Assembly: GCA_934718065.1 (NCBI GenBank)
Contig: CAKUZR010000004.1
Coordinates: forward strand, 1-64,000
Reading direction: 5' to 3'
Source of the DNA: an uncultured Treponema sp.
Lineage (GTDB): Bacteria; Spirochaetota; Spirochaetia; Treponematales; Treponemataceae
DNA length: 64,000 nucleotides
This document shows, piece by piece, positions 43,246 through 52,370 of this stretch (positions are counted from its first letter, which is position 1; every line of letters starts with the position of its first letter). The position numbers and the translations under genes were made by a program. The notes beneath the pieces were generated by a model that searched no databases, was not told the origin of the DNA, and saw only the letters and a list, made by a program, of their open reading frames with translations.

Positions 43246-44502
43246 GCTTGGAAGCGCGTTTCCTGAAAAATCGAAAAGCGCCTGGTTTTCCCAGTTGTTC
43301 TGAATATTTTTTGCGGGAATCCAGGCGCCGCCCCAGTAAAAAATTCCTTTTCCGCCGGATTCTGAAACTGCTTCGGCGATTTTTTGAATTACTGCGGCCT
43401 GGTTTTCGGTTGTCGCGCTGATTCCGATTCCGGCTGGTTCTGCGCTTTTATCCGATTTTCTGCTTGCTTTGTTTTGAGTTTTGCCGGTTTTCGGGAAAGT
43501 TTCAGTTTCAAAGTCTGAAATGCAGCTTTTCAAATTTTCCGCGCCCTTGAGTTTTTGCGCGTCTCCGAAAAGATTCTGTGTCTGGTCGCTCCAGCCGTCG
43601 GTCCAGGCCCATGCGGTTTCTGCCACGATGATTTCCTTTTTGAATTTCGACTTCAAATTTTTTATGTTCGATTTCAGTTCGTCCAGCGTTCCGTGGTCGT
43701 AGTACGGATAGTAGCTGAGTCCGATGCAGTCGAAGGCGAGCCCCGGAAATTTGGAGAGCCACCATTCAAGGTTGTCATTTTTCTGGCTTGAAAGGTGAAT
43801 CATAATTTTTATTTCCGGGTTGAAATTCCGTATTGTTTTAGCGGCTGCGTCCAGAATTTTTCCAAGATTTTCCGCGCTTTCCGCTGATTTCCAGGAAGAA
43901 CAGGCCGGTTCTGCAAATTCGTTGATTGAGCTTGCTGTGCTGGATGTCACAAGCATTCCGGGATTTATTTCATTTCCGATTTGAATCATGTCCGGCTGAA
44001 AATCTTTGAGCGTTTTCAGAATTTCCGCTGTATATTCTGAAACTTTTTCAGAAAGCTCTTCGATTGTTCTGCACGAATCCCAGGCGGCCGGGCGTTTTTG
44101 ATTCGCCGGATCTGCCCATGTGTCGCTGTAGTGGATGTCCAGAAGAAATTTTAGGTTTTGCGCTTTTATTCGTTTTGCGGTTTCCAGCGTTCTTTGAAGC
44201 GTGTTGTCTCCGGGCGAAACGCTTGCGTCCGGCGTGTGCCAAAGTCTTAGGCGAATCCAGTTGATGCCGTTTTCGCTTAGGATTTCAAAAATGTCTTTAG
44301 GGGAGCCGCTTGCTGTGCGGTAAATTCCGCCGTTTTCTTCAATCTGGGAAACTGTGGAGGCGTCGAAGCCTTTCATAAATTCATTTGCCGGATTTGATCC
44401 CGGATTTTTTGGAGCGCCGGGCGTTTTTTGGGCTTCTGCGTCCGAGCATGATGCGAAAGTTGAAAGAATAATTGAAATCAATATAAGCTTGGTTCTGCGC
44501 AT
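43222..44502 (-). CDS. Arabinogalactan endo-beta-1,4-galactanase lipoprotein (GH53)
   Basis: Cleaves beta-1,4-galactan side chains of pectin. GH53 hallmarks: MKGFDASTVSQIEENGG, WIRLRLWHTPD, LLDIHYSDTWADPANQKRP, QIGNEINPGM (acid/base Glu) and IVAETAWAW (nucleophile Glu). A lipobox FASC puts the lipid on Cys19, so it is displayed on the envelope. Start at MRRTKLILIS (ATG 44502) gives 426 aa; the longer frame would hide the signal. Its end overlaps the convergent GDT1-type gene by 24 bases. Divergent from the propeller cyclase, a likely regulator. Confidence 0.92.
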   Translation of the reverse strand: MRRTKLILISIILSTFASCSDAEAQKTPGAPKNPGSNPANEFMKGFDASTVSQIEENGGIYRTASGSPKDIFEILSENGINWIRLRLWHTPDASVSPGDNTLQRTLETAKRIKAQNLKFLLDIHYSDTWADPANQKRPAAWDSCRTIEELSEKVSEYTAEILKTLKDFQPDMIQIGNEINPGMLVTSSTASSINEFAEPACSSWKSAESAENLGKILDAAAKTIRNFNPEIKIMIHLSSQKNDNLEWWLSKFPGLAFDCIGLSYYPYYDHGTLDELKSNIKNLKSKFKKEIIVAETAWAWTDGWSDQTQNLFGDAQKLKGAENLKSCISDFETETFPKTGKTQNKASRKSDKSAEPAGIGISATTENQAAVIQKIAEAVSESGGKGIFYWGGAWIPAKNIQNNWENQALFDFSGNALPSLSVFRNF

Positions 44503-44591
44503 TTTTTGTTCCGTCGTTTTATTTTGACTTAATTTTAATTCAGATTCATGAAATTTCCACAAAATTTTACATTGCATAATTTGAATATAAA

Positions 44592-44620
44592 TTGCAAACC
44601 GTGAAATTTGATTTTATAAT
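44592..44620 (+). promoter_or_regulatory. Promoter of the propeller-cyclase gene
   Basis: TTGCAA (44592-44597), a 17-base spacer and TATAAT (44615-44620). The predicted start near 44627 leaves a leader of about 6 bases, too short for a Shine-Dalgarno. The 130-base divergent region is shared with the galactanase gene. Confidence 0.6.
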
Positions 44621-44632
44621 TTTCTATATAAA

Positions 44633-47600
44633 ATGAAAAAATTATTGTTTTTTATCGGATTAAGTTTTTTGTGGGCGGCTGGCCTGTTTTCCCAGATTTC
44701 CAGCATAAATAATTATGTTACGCGTTCGTGGTCTTCAGCGGACGGGCTTCCTGGAAATTCCGTGCTGGATATTTTGCAGTCAAAAGATGGCTATCTTTAT
44801 TTTGGAACTTATGAATGTCTTGTTAAGTTTGACGGATTTGAATTTCAAAATTTGAATAAATATTCAAACCCGGAGCTGAATTTTATTTCCGCGCGCTCGA
44901 TTTTTGAGGATTCCAAGGGATTTATGTGGGTCGGCTCGAACGACGAAGGAATCCAGAAATTTTCCAGAAATTCCGCTGAGCATATTTCCACGGAAAACGG
45001 GCTTCCGAACAATTCAGTGCGCAGTTTTATTGAAGACCGTTTCGGAAATGTCTGGGTTGGAACTGCTTCCGGCGTTGTCTATATAACTCCGGAAGGCTCG
45101 ATTGTGAAGCCGCAGGCGGCAAAAAATATTGATATTTCACACGTTATTGTAAGCCAGCTTTACTGCGACACGGCGGGAAGAGTCTGGATGCTCACAACGG
45201 AAGAAAACGGAATTTATCTTTATTCGGGAAATTCTTTTCAAAGGTTTGAAAATTTGAATTATCTTGGAAATTTTATTCCTTCCTCAATTTCCCAGGACCG
45301 AAAAGGAAATTTCTGGTTCGGGCTTGGCGCGTTCGGCGTGGCGAAAGTTTCCAACGGAACTGTTGACAAGATAAAATCCGGGACAATAATCGACTACGAG
45401 CCTTCAAAGTGCATTTACTCCGACTCAATGGGTTCACTGTGGTTCGGCACGGAGCGCGGGCTTGTGCTTTATTCAGACGGCGTTTACACAACTTACGATG
45501 ACAACACAAGAATTCAGAACGCTTCAATCAACAAAATTCTTGAGGACCGCGAGCATAATATCTGGGTTGCGACCGACAACGGCGGAATCGGAAAGATAAG
45601 CCTTGGAAAATTCAGGATGAACAAGCTTTCATCTTCGGTGAACGCAATATGCGAGGATAAAAACAACCGTGTGTGGCTCGGCACAGACGAGGGGCTTCTG
45701 TGCTACGAAAACGATGTTGAAATCCACAACGAGCTTACGGATTTCTGCAGAAATGTAAGAATCCGGCACATTGCGCTGGCGAAAAACGGCGATATTCTGG
45801 TCAACTGCTATTCAAAACCGGCTCAAGTCCGATGGACGAAAAACGGAATTCGCAGCTGGTCAACGGACGAAAATCTTGCCGGAAACAAAACCCGCGTTTC
45901 AATTGAAACTGATGGCGGCGAAATTTACTGCGGAACAACGACCGGGCTTTCTGTGATTCAAAAAGACGGCTCGGTGAAAAATTTTTCAGACAAAGACGGT
46001 TTTGACAACAACTACATAATGTGCATTTACCAGGACAATGACGGTTTTGTCTGGGTTGGAACTGACGGCGGCGGAATTTATCTTATGAAGGACGGCGCGG
46101 TTGTGCGGAAAATCACAACGGATTCCGGGCTTGCTGGAAATGTTGTCTTTAAAATTTCCCAGGATATTGATTCGCGCTACTGGATATGCACCGGAACAGG
46201 AATTTCCTGCTTCAAGGGAAAAGTCCAGGAGCTTGCGGAAAAAAAAGGCTCGCTTGAATTTTCAAATTTGACTTCGGCGAACGGGCTTGGCTCTGATTCA
46301 ATTTTTCAGCTGCTTGTTGACGAGAACGATTACGTCTGGATGATTAGCAACCGCGGAATTTCTTCAGTTGATTTCAATGATTTGATAAAAGTCGTGGACG
46401 GAAAGCTTCATCACGTTGACTGCAAATTTTACAACCAGAACGACGGACTGAAGTCTTCGGGAACAAATTCAACGGCTCTCAGCATGAAAGATAAATACGG
46501 CAGAATCTGGTTCACTATGGCGGATGGTTTTGCGGTTTACGATCCGGTAAGAATAAATGTTTCTTCAATTTTGCCAATAATTCAGATTGTTGAAATTTCA
46601 GTTGATGACAAAATTTTCAAGGATTTTGAAAAGCCGATTGAAATTCCAGCCGGCGCGAAGCACATTGACATAAAATTTACGGGGCTCAGCTTTACGGCGA
46701 GCGACCGGAACCGTTTTTCTTATATGCTTGAAGGATATGATTCGGGATTTTCTGATTTGACGGCGGCGCGGACTGTTTCGTTCACAAATCTGAAGCCGGG
46801 AAAATATACTTTCAAGGTGAATGTTATAAACGGCGACGGCGTTAAGTCTGAAACTCCGGCTTCCGTGGCTCTGGTTCAGAATGCGTTTTTTTACCAGAAA
46901 GCGTGGTTCTGGCTTTGCGTTGCGGCTTTTGTTTTTGGAGTGATTATCTTCAGCTTTTTGCTGCTTTCCTATAACAACAAAAAACGGCGGCTTGTGCTTG
47001 AAACTGAAATTCAGAAGGCGACCGTTGAGCTTGAAATGGCGAAGGATGATTCTGACCGCCTGCTGAAAAATATTCTTCCGGTTTCGATTGCGGAGCGGAT
47101 GAAAGGGCTTGCCGGCGAAAAAACGATAGCCGACGCATTTGACGATGTTACAATTCTTTTTTCTGATATTGTCGGATTCACAAAGAAGACGAGCAACGAG
47201 TCGGCGGAAGATATTGTAAAATCCCTGAACGATTTGTTTTCCCGCTTCGATGAGCGCGCTGAAAAGATGGGCGTTGAAAAAATCAAGACAATCGGGGATT
47301 CCTACATGGCGGCGTGCGGAGTTCCTTCAAAAAACGAAAACCATGCGCTTGTGATGTTCAATTTTGCGGTTGGAATGTACGAGGATTTGCAGGAATACAA
47401 CAAGACTGCAAAAATCAAGTTCGATATGAGAATCGGGCTGAATTCCGGGCGGGTTGTTGCCGGTGTTATCGGACTGAACAAATTTATTTACGACATCTGG
47501 GGCGACACAGTTAATGTTGCCAGCCGGATGGAATCTTGCTGCACTCCGGGACACATAAGGTTTACGGATTCCGTCAGAAAAAATCTGGAAAAGCATCATA

Positions 47601-47674
47601 TTTCATTTGACTACAAAAAAGAAGAATGCGACGTTAAAGGCAAAGGTCTTATGATGACATACGAAATTGAATGA
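44633..47674 (+). CDS. Periplasmic beta-propeller sensor fused to class III adenylate cyclase
   Basis: 1013 aa. Signal peptide (to about 20), then reg_prop-type propeller repeats (NSVLDILQSKDGYLYFGT, GNVWVGTASGVVY, GFVWVGTDGGGIY and others to about 630), a Y_Y_Y domain (about 645-745; FSYMLEGYDSGFSD), one TM helix (about 757-779), a coiled coil and a cyclase domain (about 835-1013). The metal aspartates are in LFSDIVGFT and KTIGDSYMA; Lys of KIKTIGD and Asp of YDIWGDTVNVA suit ATP. The sensor half is like that of Bacteroides hybrid two-component glycan sensors, but the output is cAMP, not phosphotransfer. Confidence 0.9.
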   Translation: MKKLLFFIGLSFLWAAGLFSQISSINNYVTRSWSSADGLPGNSVLDILQSKDGYLYFGTYECLVKFDGFEFQNLNKYSNPELNFISARSIFEDSKGFMWVGSNDEGIQKFSRNSAEHISTENGLPNNSVRSFIEDRFGNVWVGTASGVVYITPEGSIVKPQAAKNIDISHVIVSQLYCDTAGRVWMLTTEENGIYLYSGNSFQRFENLNYLGNFIPSSISQDRKGNFWFGLGAFGVAKVSNGTVDKIKSGTIIDYEPSKCIYSDSMGSLWFGTERGLVLYSDGVYTTYDDNTRIQNASINKILEDREHNIWVATDNGGIGKISLGKFRMNKLSSSVNAICEDKNNRVWLGTDEGLLCYENDVEIHNELTDFCRNVRIRHIALAKNGDILVNCYSKPAQVRWTKNGIRSWSTDENLAGNKTRVSIETDGGEIYCGTTTGLSVIQKDGSVKNFSDKDGFDNNYIMCIYQDNDGFVWVGTDGGGIYLMKDGAVVRKITTDSGLAGNVVFKISQDIDSRYWICTGTGISCFKGKVQELAEKKGSLEFSNLTSANGLGSDSIFQLLVDENDYVWMISNRGISSVDFNDLIKVVDGKLHHVDCKFYNQNDGLKSSGTNSTALSMKDKYGRIWFTMADGFAVYDPVRINVSSILPIIQIVEISVDDKIFKDFEKPIEIPAGAKHIDIKFTGLSFTASDRNRFSYMLEGYDSGFSDLTAARTVSFTNLKPGKYTFKVNVINGDGVKSETPASVALVQNAFFYQKAWFWLCVAAFVFGVIIFSFLLLSYNNKKRRLVLETEIQKATVELEMAKDDSDRLLKNILPVSIAERMKGLAGEKTIADAFDDVTILFSDIVGFTKKTSNESAEDIVKSLNDLFSRFDERAEKMGVEKIKTIGDSYMAACGVPSKNENHALVMFNFAVGMYEDLQEYNKTAKIKFDMRIGLNSGRVVAGVIGLNKFIYDIWGDTVNVASRMESCCTPGHIRFTDSVRKNLEKHHISFDYKKEECDVKGKGLMMTYEIE

Positions 47675-47753
47675 AAAATTTCCGCAAGCCGCATGACGTT
47701 GATTTCCTGGCAAGAATAACCGCCGCCAGAACAGTTGAACTCAGGTCATCAGA

Positions 47754-47782
47754 TTGTTAAATCTTGTGAAATTCGTTAAACT
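47754..47782 (+). promoter_or_regulatory. his promoter, very short leader
   Basis: TTGTTA (47754-47759), a 17-base spacer and TAAACT (47777-47782), 9 bases before ATG 47792. The leader would be about 3 bases. No his attenuator or leader peptide is present. Confidence 0.4.
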
Positions 47783-47791
47783 TTTTCTGTT

Positions 47792-49093
47792 ATGGTAATC
47801 AGTTCTATCGACCTAAAAGGCGGTCATGTTGTTCAGTTGAAAAATGGAAAAGAGCTTGTTCTGCAGCGCGATGATGCGGACGCTCTTATCAAGGAATTTG
47901 ATAAATATGGTGAAGTCGCTGTAATCGACCTTGATGCGGCGATGGGAAACACAAATCCGAAAGGCGACACGGTTAATACTCCGCTGTTAAAAAGCCTTTT
48001 GCGCAAGGGAAATGTCCGCACCGGCGGCGGTGTTCGTTCAGTAAAGCGGGCGCGCGAATTGATTTCTCTTGGGGCTGAAAAAGTTATAATCGGCTCCAGC
48101 GCATGGAAAAAGAATCCTGAAAACAATTCCGATGTCTTGAACACTGAATTTTTGGACGAGCTTGTTGCGGCAATTGGAAAGCAGCGTGTTATCATCGGTG
48201 TTGATGCCTTGAACGGAAAAATCGCTGTAAAAGGCTGGACAGAAACAATCGACGTTCCTTTGATTGAAGGCGCGAAACTTGCGGAAAAATATTGCTCCGA
48301 GCTTCTTTTTACTTGTGTTGAAAAAGAAGGCTGCATGCAGGGTACAAACCTTGAAATGGCGAAGGAGCTTCGTTCCGCGGTGGACTGCCGTGTTGTTGTT
48401 GCAGGCGGCGTTTCTTCGGAGGATGAAATTGAAACCCTTGAGCGGATGCACTGTGATGTTCAGCTTGGAATGGCGTTGTACACAAATAAAGTAAGCTTGA
48501 AAAACGCTTTTGTGCGTTGCCTGGACTGGGAAAAAACTTCCGGAATGATTCCTGTTATTGCGCAGGATGAAAGGAGCCGGGAAGTTCTGATGATGGGCTA
48601 TTCAAACCGGGAGGCTTTGGAAAAAACTTTTGAAACAGGAAAGCTCACATTTTTCAGCCGGACAAGGAATGCTTTGTGGACAAAAGGCGAAACTTCCGGA
48701 CATTTTCTTGATGTTGTGAAGCTCCGCGCGGACTGCGACCGTGATGCAATTCTTGCTTTTGTAAAACCGAACGGCGGCGCGTGCCATACAGGAAGCTGGA
48801 CTTGCTTTTCTTCTGAGCCGGATGAAAAATCAACGCTGGAACGCTTGTACGGAACAATTGCCGAGCGTTTTGCGAATCCAAAGCCGGGCTCGTACACTGC
48901 AACTCTTGACAGTAAGCGTGTCCGGGAAAAAGTTGAGGAAGAAGCTGAGGAAATTTGCGAGGCCGACGGAAAAGATGAAGTTATCTGGGAAGCCGCGGAT
49001 CTTCTGTATTTTGTAAGCGTTCTTATGTACAAGGAAGGAGTTGACTGGCAGGACGTTTGCAATGAGCTGGACAGACGGCACAAGGAAAAGTAA
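47792..49093 (+). CDS. hisAIE: Trifunctional histidine biosynthesis protein HisA-HisI-HisE
   Basis: 433 aa carry three enzymes. Residues 1-235 are HisA (ProFAR isomerase): SIDLKGG with Asp7, a TGGGVRS phosphate site, and GVDALNG with the second Asp near 137. Residues about 245-345 are HisI (PR-AMP cyclohydrolase): ADCDRDA and ACHTGSWTCF zinc ligands. Residues about 350-433 are HisE (PR-ATP pyrophosphatase): EEAEEICEADGKDEVIWEAADLLYF. HisIE fusions are common; HisA at the front is not. hisD follows after 11 bases. Confidence 0.88.
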   Translation: MVISSIDLKGGHVVQLKNGKELVLQRDDADALIKEFDKYGEVAVIDLDAAMGNTNPKGDTVNTPLLKSLLRKGNVRTGGGVRSVKRARELISLGAEKVIIGSSAWKKNPENNSDVLNTEFLDELVAAIGKQRVIIGVDALNGKIAVKGWTETIDVPLIEGAKLAEKYCSELLFTCVEKEGCMQGTNLEMAKELRSAVDCRVVVAGGVSSEDEIETLERMHCDVQLGMALYTNKVSLKNAFVRCLDWEKTSGMIPVIAQDERSREVLMMGYSNREALEKTFETGKLTFFSRTRNALWTKGETSGHFLDVVKLRADCDRDAILAFVKPNGGACHTGSWTCFSSEPDEKSTLERLYGTIAERFANPKPGSYTATLDSKRVREKVEEEAEEICEADGKDEVIWEAADLLYFVSVLMYKEGVDWQDVCNELDRRHKEK

Positions 49094-49104
49094 GAGGATT
49101 TTTT

Positions 49105-50475
49105 ATGATAAAAATAATCAGGGCGGACGAGCTTGAAGGAGAATGGCTTGAAGGACGTTCCTTTGGCTCAACGAACGAAACCGTTCATCAAATTATAGAA
49201 GATGTTGCTGCAAATGGCGATGCGGCTTTAAAAACTTACGGACAGAAATTTGACGTTTCCGCGCCGGAAACATTTCTTATAGAAGAAAAAGAGCTCAAAG
49301 CGGCTGCTGAAAAACTTGAAAAAGAAAATCCGGATATTTTCAACGCAATCTGCTATTCCCACGAGCTTGCGCTGAAATTTGCGTTGCGCCAGAAATCTTC
49401 TTTCGATGATTTTGAAGTTGAGCTTGCTCCGGGAATGTTTACGGGTCAGAAGACAATTCCAGTTGAGCGGGCCGGCGTTTATGTTCCGGCTGGAAGATTT
49501 CCGCTTGTTTCAACCGTTGTTATGACGGTTACTCCTGCTGTTGCGGCGGGAGTAAAAGAAATCGTTTTATGCACGCCGCCGCGCGTTCATCCGGATGACA
49601 GGGCTGCGGCTCAAAAACTGGGGCTCGGCGTTCCTGGAAAGCCTTTTGTTGGCGGAAAACCTTATGCCGATGAAGGAATTATGGCGGCCGCGTATATTTG
49701 CGGTGTGAAAAAATGCTATGCGTGCGGCGGGGCGCAGGCGGTTGCGGCGATGGCTTACGGAACAGAATCAATTCCGGGCGTTGATGTTATTGTCGGTCCT
49801 GGAAATAAATTTGTTGCCGCTGCAAAAAAAGAAGTCTACGGAAAAGTTGGAATCGACATGGTTGCCGGCCCGACCGAAGTTTTTATAATTGCTGAAAAAT
49901 CCGCAAATCCTGAATGGGTTGCGGCGGATCTTTTGGCTCAGGCTGAACACGATGTTGTGGCTCAGCCGGTTCTTGCGACCGACAGCGAGGAATTCGCCGC
50001 GAAAGTCAGTGAGGAAATTGAAAGGCAGCTGGAAAAACTTTCAACAAAGGAAACTGCCCGCCAAAGCATTGACAACTGCGGACGGATTATAATTTGCGAT
50101 GATTTGGAGCAGGCCGCTGAAATTGCCAATCTGAAAGCGCCGGAACACCTTGAACTTGCGATGAATCCAGGTGCCTTGCGCGATAAAATTCAGTCTCTTG
50201 TGCATAATTTCGGCTCTTTGTTCATTGGCGGTTATGCAGCTGAAGTTTTTGGCGATTATTCCGCCGGCTTGAACCATACTCTGCCAACAAGCGGTTCAGC
50301 GCGTTTTACAGGCGGTTTGAGCGTACGTGTTTTCCTGAAAACCGTTACAACTTTGCGTGCGGAAAAAGGCAGCGAAGGAATGAAAAAAAACGCAGTGGCG
50401 GCTGGATTCCTTGGCGATGCGGAAGGGCTTGCGGCTCATGCTCATGCGGCTAGAATCAGAATTGGAGAAGAATAA
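49105..50475 (+). CDS. hisD: Histidinol dehydrogenase
   Basis: Zinc- and NAD-dependent oxidation of histidinol to histidine, the last two steps. Typical segments: ERAGVYVPAGRFPLVSTVVM, GPGNKFVAAAKKEVYGKVGIDMVAGPTEV, LLAQAEHDV, and NHTLPTSGSARF near the end. 456 aa. Cotranscribed with hisAIE; the def start lies two bases after its stop. Confidence 0.95.
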   Translation: MIKIIRADELEGEWLEGRSFGSTNETVHQIIEDVAANGDAALKTYGQKFDVSAPETFLIEEKELKAAAEKLEKENPDIFNAICYSHELALKFALRQKSSFDDFEVELAPGMFTGQKTIPVERAGVYVPAGRFPLVSTVVMTVTPAVAAGVKEIVLCTPPRVHPDDRAAAQKLGLGVPGKPFVGGKPYADEGIMAAAYICGVKKCYACGGAQAVAAMAYGTESIPGVDVIVGPGNKFVAAAKKEVYGKVGIDMVAGPTEVFIIAEKSANPEWVAADLLAQAEHDVVAQPVLATDSEEFAAKVSEEIERQLEKLSTKETARQSIDNCGRIIICDDLEQAAEIANLKAPEHLELAMNPGALRDKIQSLVHNFGSLFIGGYAAEVFGDYSAGLNHTLPTSGSARFTGGLSVRVFLKTVTTLRAEKGSEGMKKNAVAAGFLGDAEGLAAHAHAARIRIGEE

Positions 50476-50476
50476 G

Positions 50477-51040
50477 ATGAGAATTACAAAGTTAGGCGAA
50501 GAAATTTTGCGGAAAGTTGCGGAGCCTGTAAAACCTGAAGAAATAAATGATGAATTCCGGGCATTTATAAACGAAATGTTCGAGGCGATGATTAGTGCTG
50601 ATGGAGTTGGTCTTGCCGCTCCGCAGGCTGGAATCAGCAAGCGCGTTTTTGTTGTGATTGCAGACGACGACGTTCGCCGCGTTTTTATAAATCCGCAGAT
50701 TATAAGCACAAGCGCGGAGCTTTGCGACTACGAGGAAGGCTGCCTTAGCATTCCGGGAGTTTACGAAAATATTCAGCGTCCGGCGAAAGTTACGGTTCAG
50801 GCTTTCAATGAAAAAGGAAAACCGTTCACGCTTGAAGCGGAAGGGCTTCTGGCAAGAGTTATTCAGCACGAAAACGACCATCTTGACGGATATTTGTTCA
50901 TTGACCGCGGCGACCCGGAATTTGCGGAAAAAACTGTGAATCAGTTTAAAAAACGGGCCGAACGCGCAGAAAAAAAACGCCTTGAACGCGAGGCTAAGGC
51001 TAGAAAAATCGCGGCTAAAATGGCGGCAAAAAATAAATAG
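50477..51040 (+). CDS. def: Peptide deformylase
   Basis: Removes the N-formyl group from new proteins. Motifs GVGLAAPQAG, EGCLSIPG and QHENDHLDG (HExxH metal site) are intact. ATG 50477 follows a GGAGAAG site inside the end of hisD; the longer frame from 50411 overlaps hisD heavily and is rejected. 188 aa with a Lys/Arg/Ala-rich C-terminal tail. fmt, the partner formyltransferase, lies beyond repeat copy C. Confidence 0.94.
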   Translation: MRITKLGEEILRKVAEPVKPEEINDEFRAFINEMFEAMISADGVGLAAPQAGISKRVFVVIADDDVRRVFINPQIISTSAELCDYEEGCLSIPGVYENIQRPAKVTVQAFNEKGKPFTLEAEGLLARVIQHENDHLDGYLFIDRGDPEFAEKTVNQFKKRAERAEKKRLEREAKARKIAAKMAAKNK

Positions 51041-51044
51041 CCTG

Positions 51045-51236
51045 AATGCCGAGCTTTTTGTGAAAAAAACAAAAGCGCAGGCAGATTTACAGTTTGTGAA
51101 GATTTTTGGCGATTTAAGAAATTAAAGTGCGAAGCACCCGAATTAATTCAAGCGAAGCGCGAGCCAAATCCATCTGAGCAAACTGGAAATCTGCCGAAAG
51201 CGTTCTTTCAGAATTCGCAAAAAAAATCGACATTCG
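51045..51236. repeat. Terminal-inverted-repeat element, copy C
   Basis: About 192 bp, same orientation as copy A. Ends GAATGCCGAGCTTTTTG and, inverted, CGAATGTCGATTTTTTTTG are imperfect inverted repeats. The conserved core includes GTGCGAAGCAC and GAAAGCGTTCTTTC. It starts four bases after the def stop and ends 25 bases before fmt, so it sits inside what is otherwise the def-fmt operon. Confidence 0.85.
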
Positions 51237-51261
51237 CGCGAAAAAATATTTTGAGGAAAAA

Positions 51262-52233
51262 ATGCTAAAAGTTTTGTACGCAGGAAGTCCGGAGGCTTCA
51301 GCAAAAACGCTGCGGCTCCTGAAAGAAAAAGAAAATTTGTATGGCTATGAAATTGCCGGCGTTCTTACAAATCCTCCTAGTTCAAAGGGGCGGCACAAGG
51401 CTTTGGTTCCGACTTTTGTTGCGCAGGCGGCGGATGAGCTGAAAATTCCGGTTTTTGCGCCTGAGCATCTTGATTCTTCTGCGCGGGACGATGTTTCAAA
51501 ACTTGGAGCGGATATTTTAGTCAGTTTTGCGTACGGACACATTTTTGGCCCGAAGTTCCTTGGACTTTTTAAATTTGGCGGAATAAATCTTCACCCTTCG
51601 GCATTGCCGGAATACCGTGGCTGCGCTCCAATCAACGCGGCGATTTTGAACGGCGACAAGGAAACTGCTTTTTCTGTGCAGAAACTTGACTTGAAAATGG
51701 ATGAAGGAAATCTTCTTGCGCAGGAAAAAATTCTGCTGGATGGAACGGAAACCGCCGGCTCTTTGCTGGAAAACGCCGCTGTTCGCGGTGCGGAAATGAT
51801 TGCGGAAATTCTTCGCGGCGTTGCGGAAAATTCTGCTGTTCCGGAAGGAATTCCTCAGTCTGGCGAGCCGAGCTACACAACTTTTATAAAGAAAGAAGAT
51901 GCGAAAATTGACTGGAACGATTCGGCGGAAAAAATTGACTGCAAGGTCAGGGCTTACAATCCGGAGCCAGTTGCCTGGACAACTGAAGACAATCTGCCGC
52001 TGAAAATAATTTCCGGAAGCCCGCTTTCCGTGGAAGAGGAAAAACTGCTGCCCGCGGATGAATCGTTTCCGGCTGGAAAAATTCTTTGCGTTCTGAAAAA
52101 CAAGGGAATAATTGTAAAGTGCGGAAAAGGTTTTTTTGCGGTTGAAAAGCTTCAGCGGCAGGGAAAAAACGCGATGGATTACAAGTCGTTTTTGAACGGC
52201 GCGAAAGATTTTATCGGGAAAATTCTTGTGTAA
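51262..52233 (+). CDS. fmt: Methionyl-tRNA formyltransferase
   Basis: Formylates initiator Met-tRNA using 10-formyl-THF. Signature GGINLHPSALPEYRGCAPINAAI holds the catalytic Asn/His/Ser pattern, with the second-site Asp in LDLKMDEGN; the C-terminal OB-like domain starts near residue 210. 323 aa. A GAGG site lies 7 bases before the ATG. Functionally paired with def. Confidence 0.95.
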   Translation: MLKVLYAGSPEASAKTLRLLKEKENLYGYEIAGVLTNPPSSKGRHKALVPTFVAQAADELKIPVFAPEHLDSSARDDVSKLGADILVSFAYGHIFGPKFLGLFKFGGINLHPSALPEYRGCAPINAAILNGDKETAFSVQKLDLKMDEGNLLAQEKILLDGTETAGSLLENAAVRGAEMIAEILRGVAENSAVPEGIPQSGEPSYTTFIKKEDAKIDWNDSAEKIDCKVRAYNPEPVAWTTEDNLPLKIISGSPLSVEEEKLLPADESFPAGKILCVLKNKGIIVKCGKGFFAVEKLQRQGKNAMDYKSFLNGAKDFIGKILV

Positions 52234-52245
52234 AACTGCGTAGGC

Positions 52246-52320
52246 GAAGCCGGACACGCAGGTTAAGAAAGGGGAGGACGCAACGAAGTGCGGCCGCGGG
52301 GAAAGGCTTTTCCCTCATGC
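52246..52320. repeat. Hairpins downstream of fmt
   Basis: A stem CTGCGT...ACGCAG encloses an inner GGC-GAA-GCC; then GGGGAAA-GGC-TTTTCCCT at 52298-52315. The second is close to the hairpin at 19456. Neither has a proper U-tract. Confidence 0.55.
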
Positions 52321-52355
52321 TTTTAAAATTCTGGCTTTAAAATAATAAGCGAAAA

Positions 52356-52370
52356 TGGTAATATAAAAAA
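52356..52370 (+). promoter_or_regulatory. Promoter of the PASTA gene, leaderless type
   Basis: Extended -10 TGGTAATAT (TAATAT 52359-52364) ends 6 bases before ATG 52371. TTTAAA is at the -35 distance. No Shine-Dalgarno. Confidence 0.45.

Noticed and set aside
44521..44632. CRP-like site between galactanase and cyclase genes
   Set aside because: A weak TCATG-AAATTT-CCACA half-symmetric sequence is present, but it does not fit TGTGA-N6-TCACA well enough to call.
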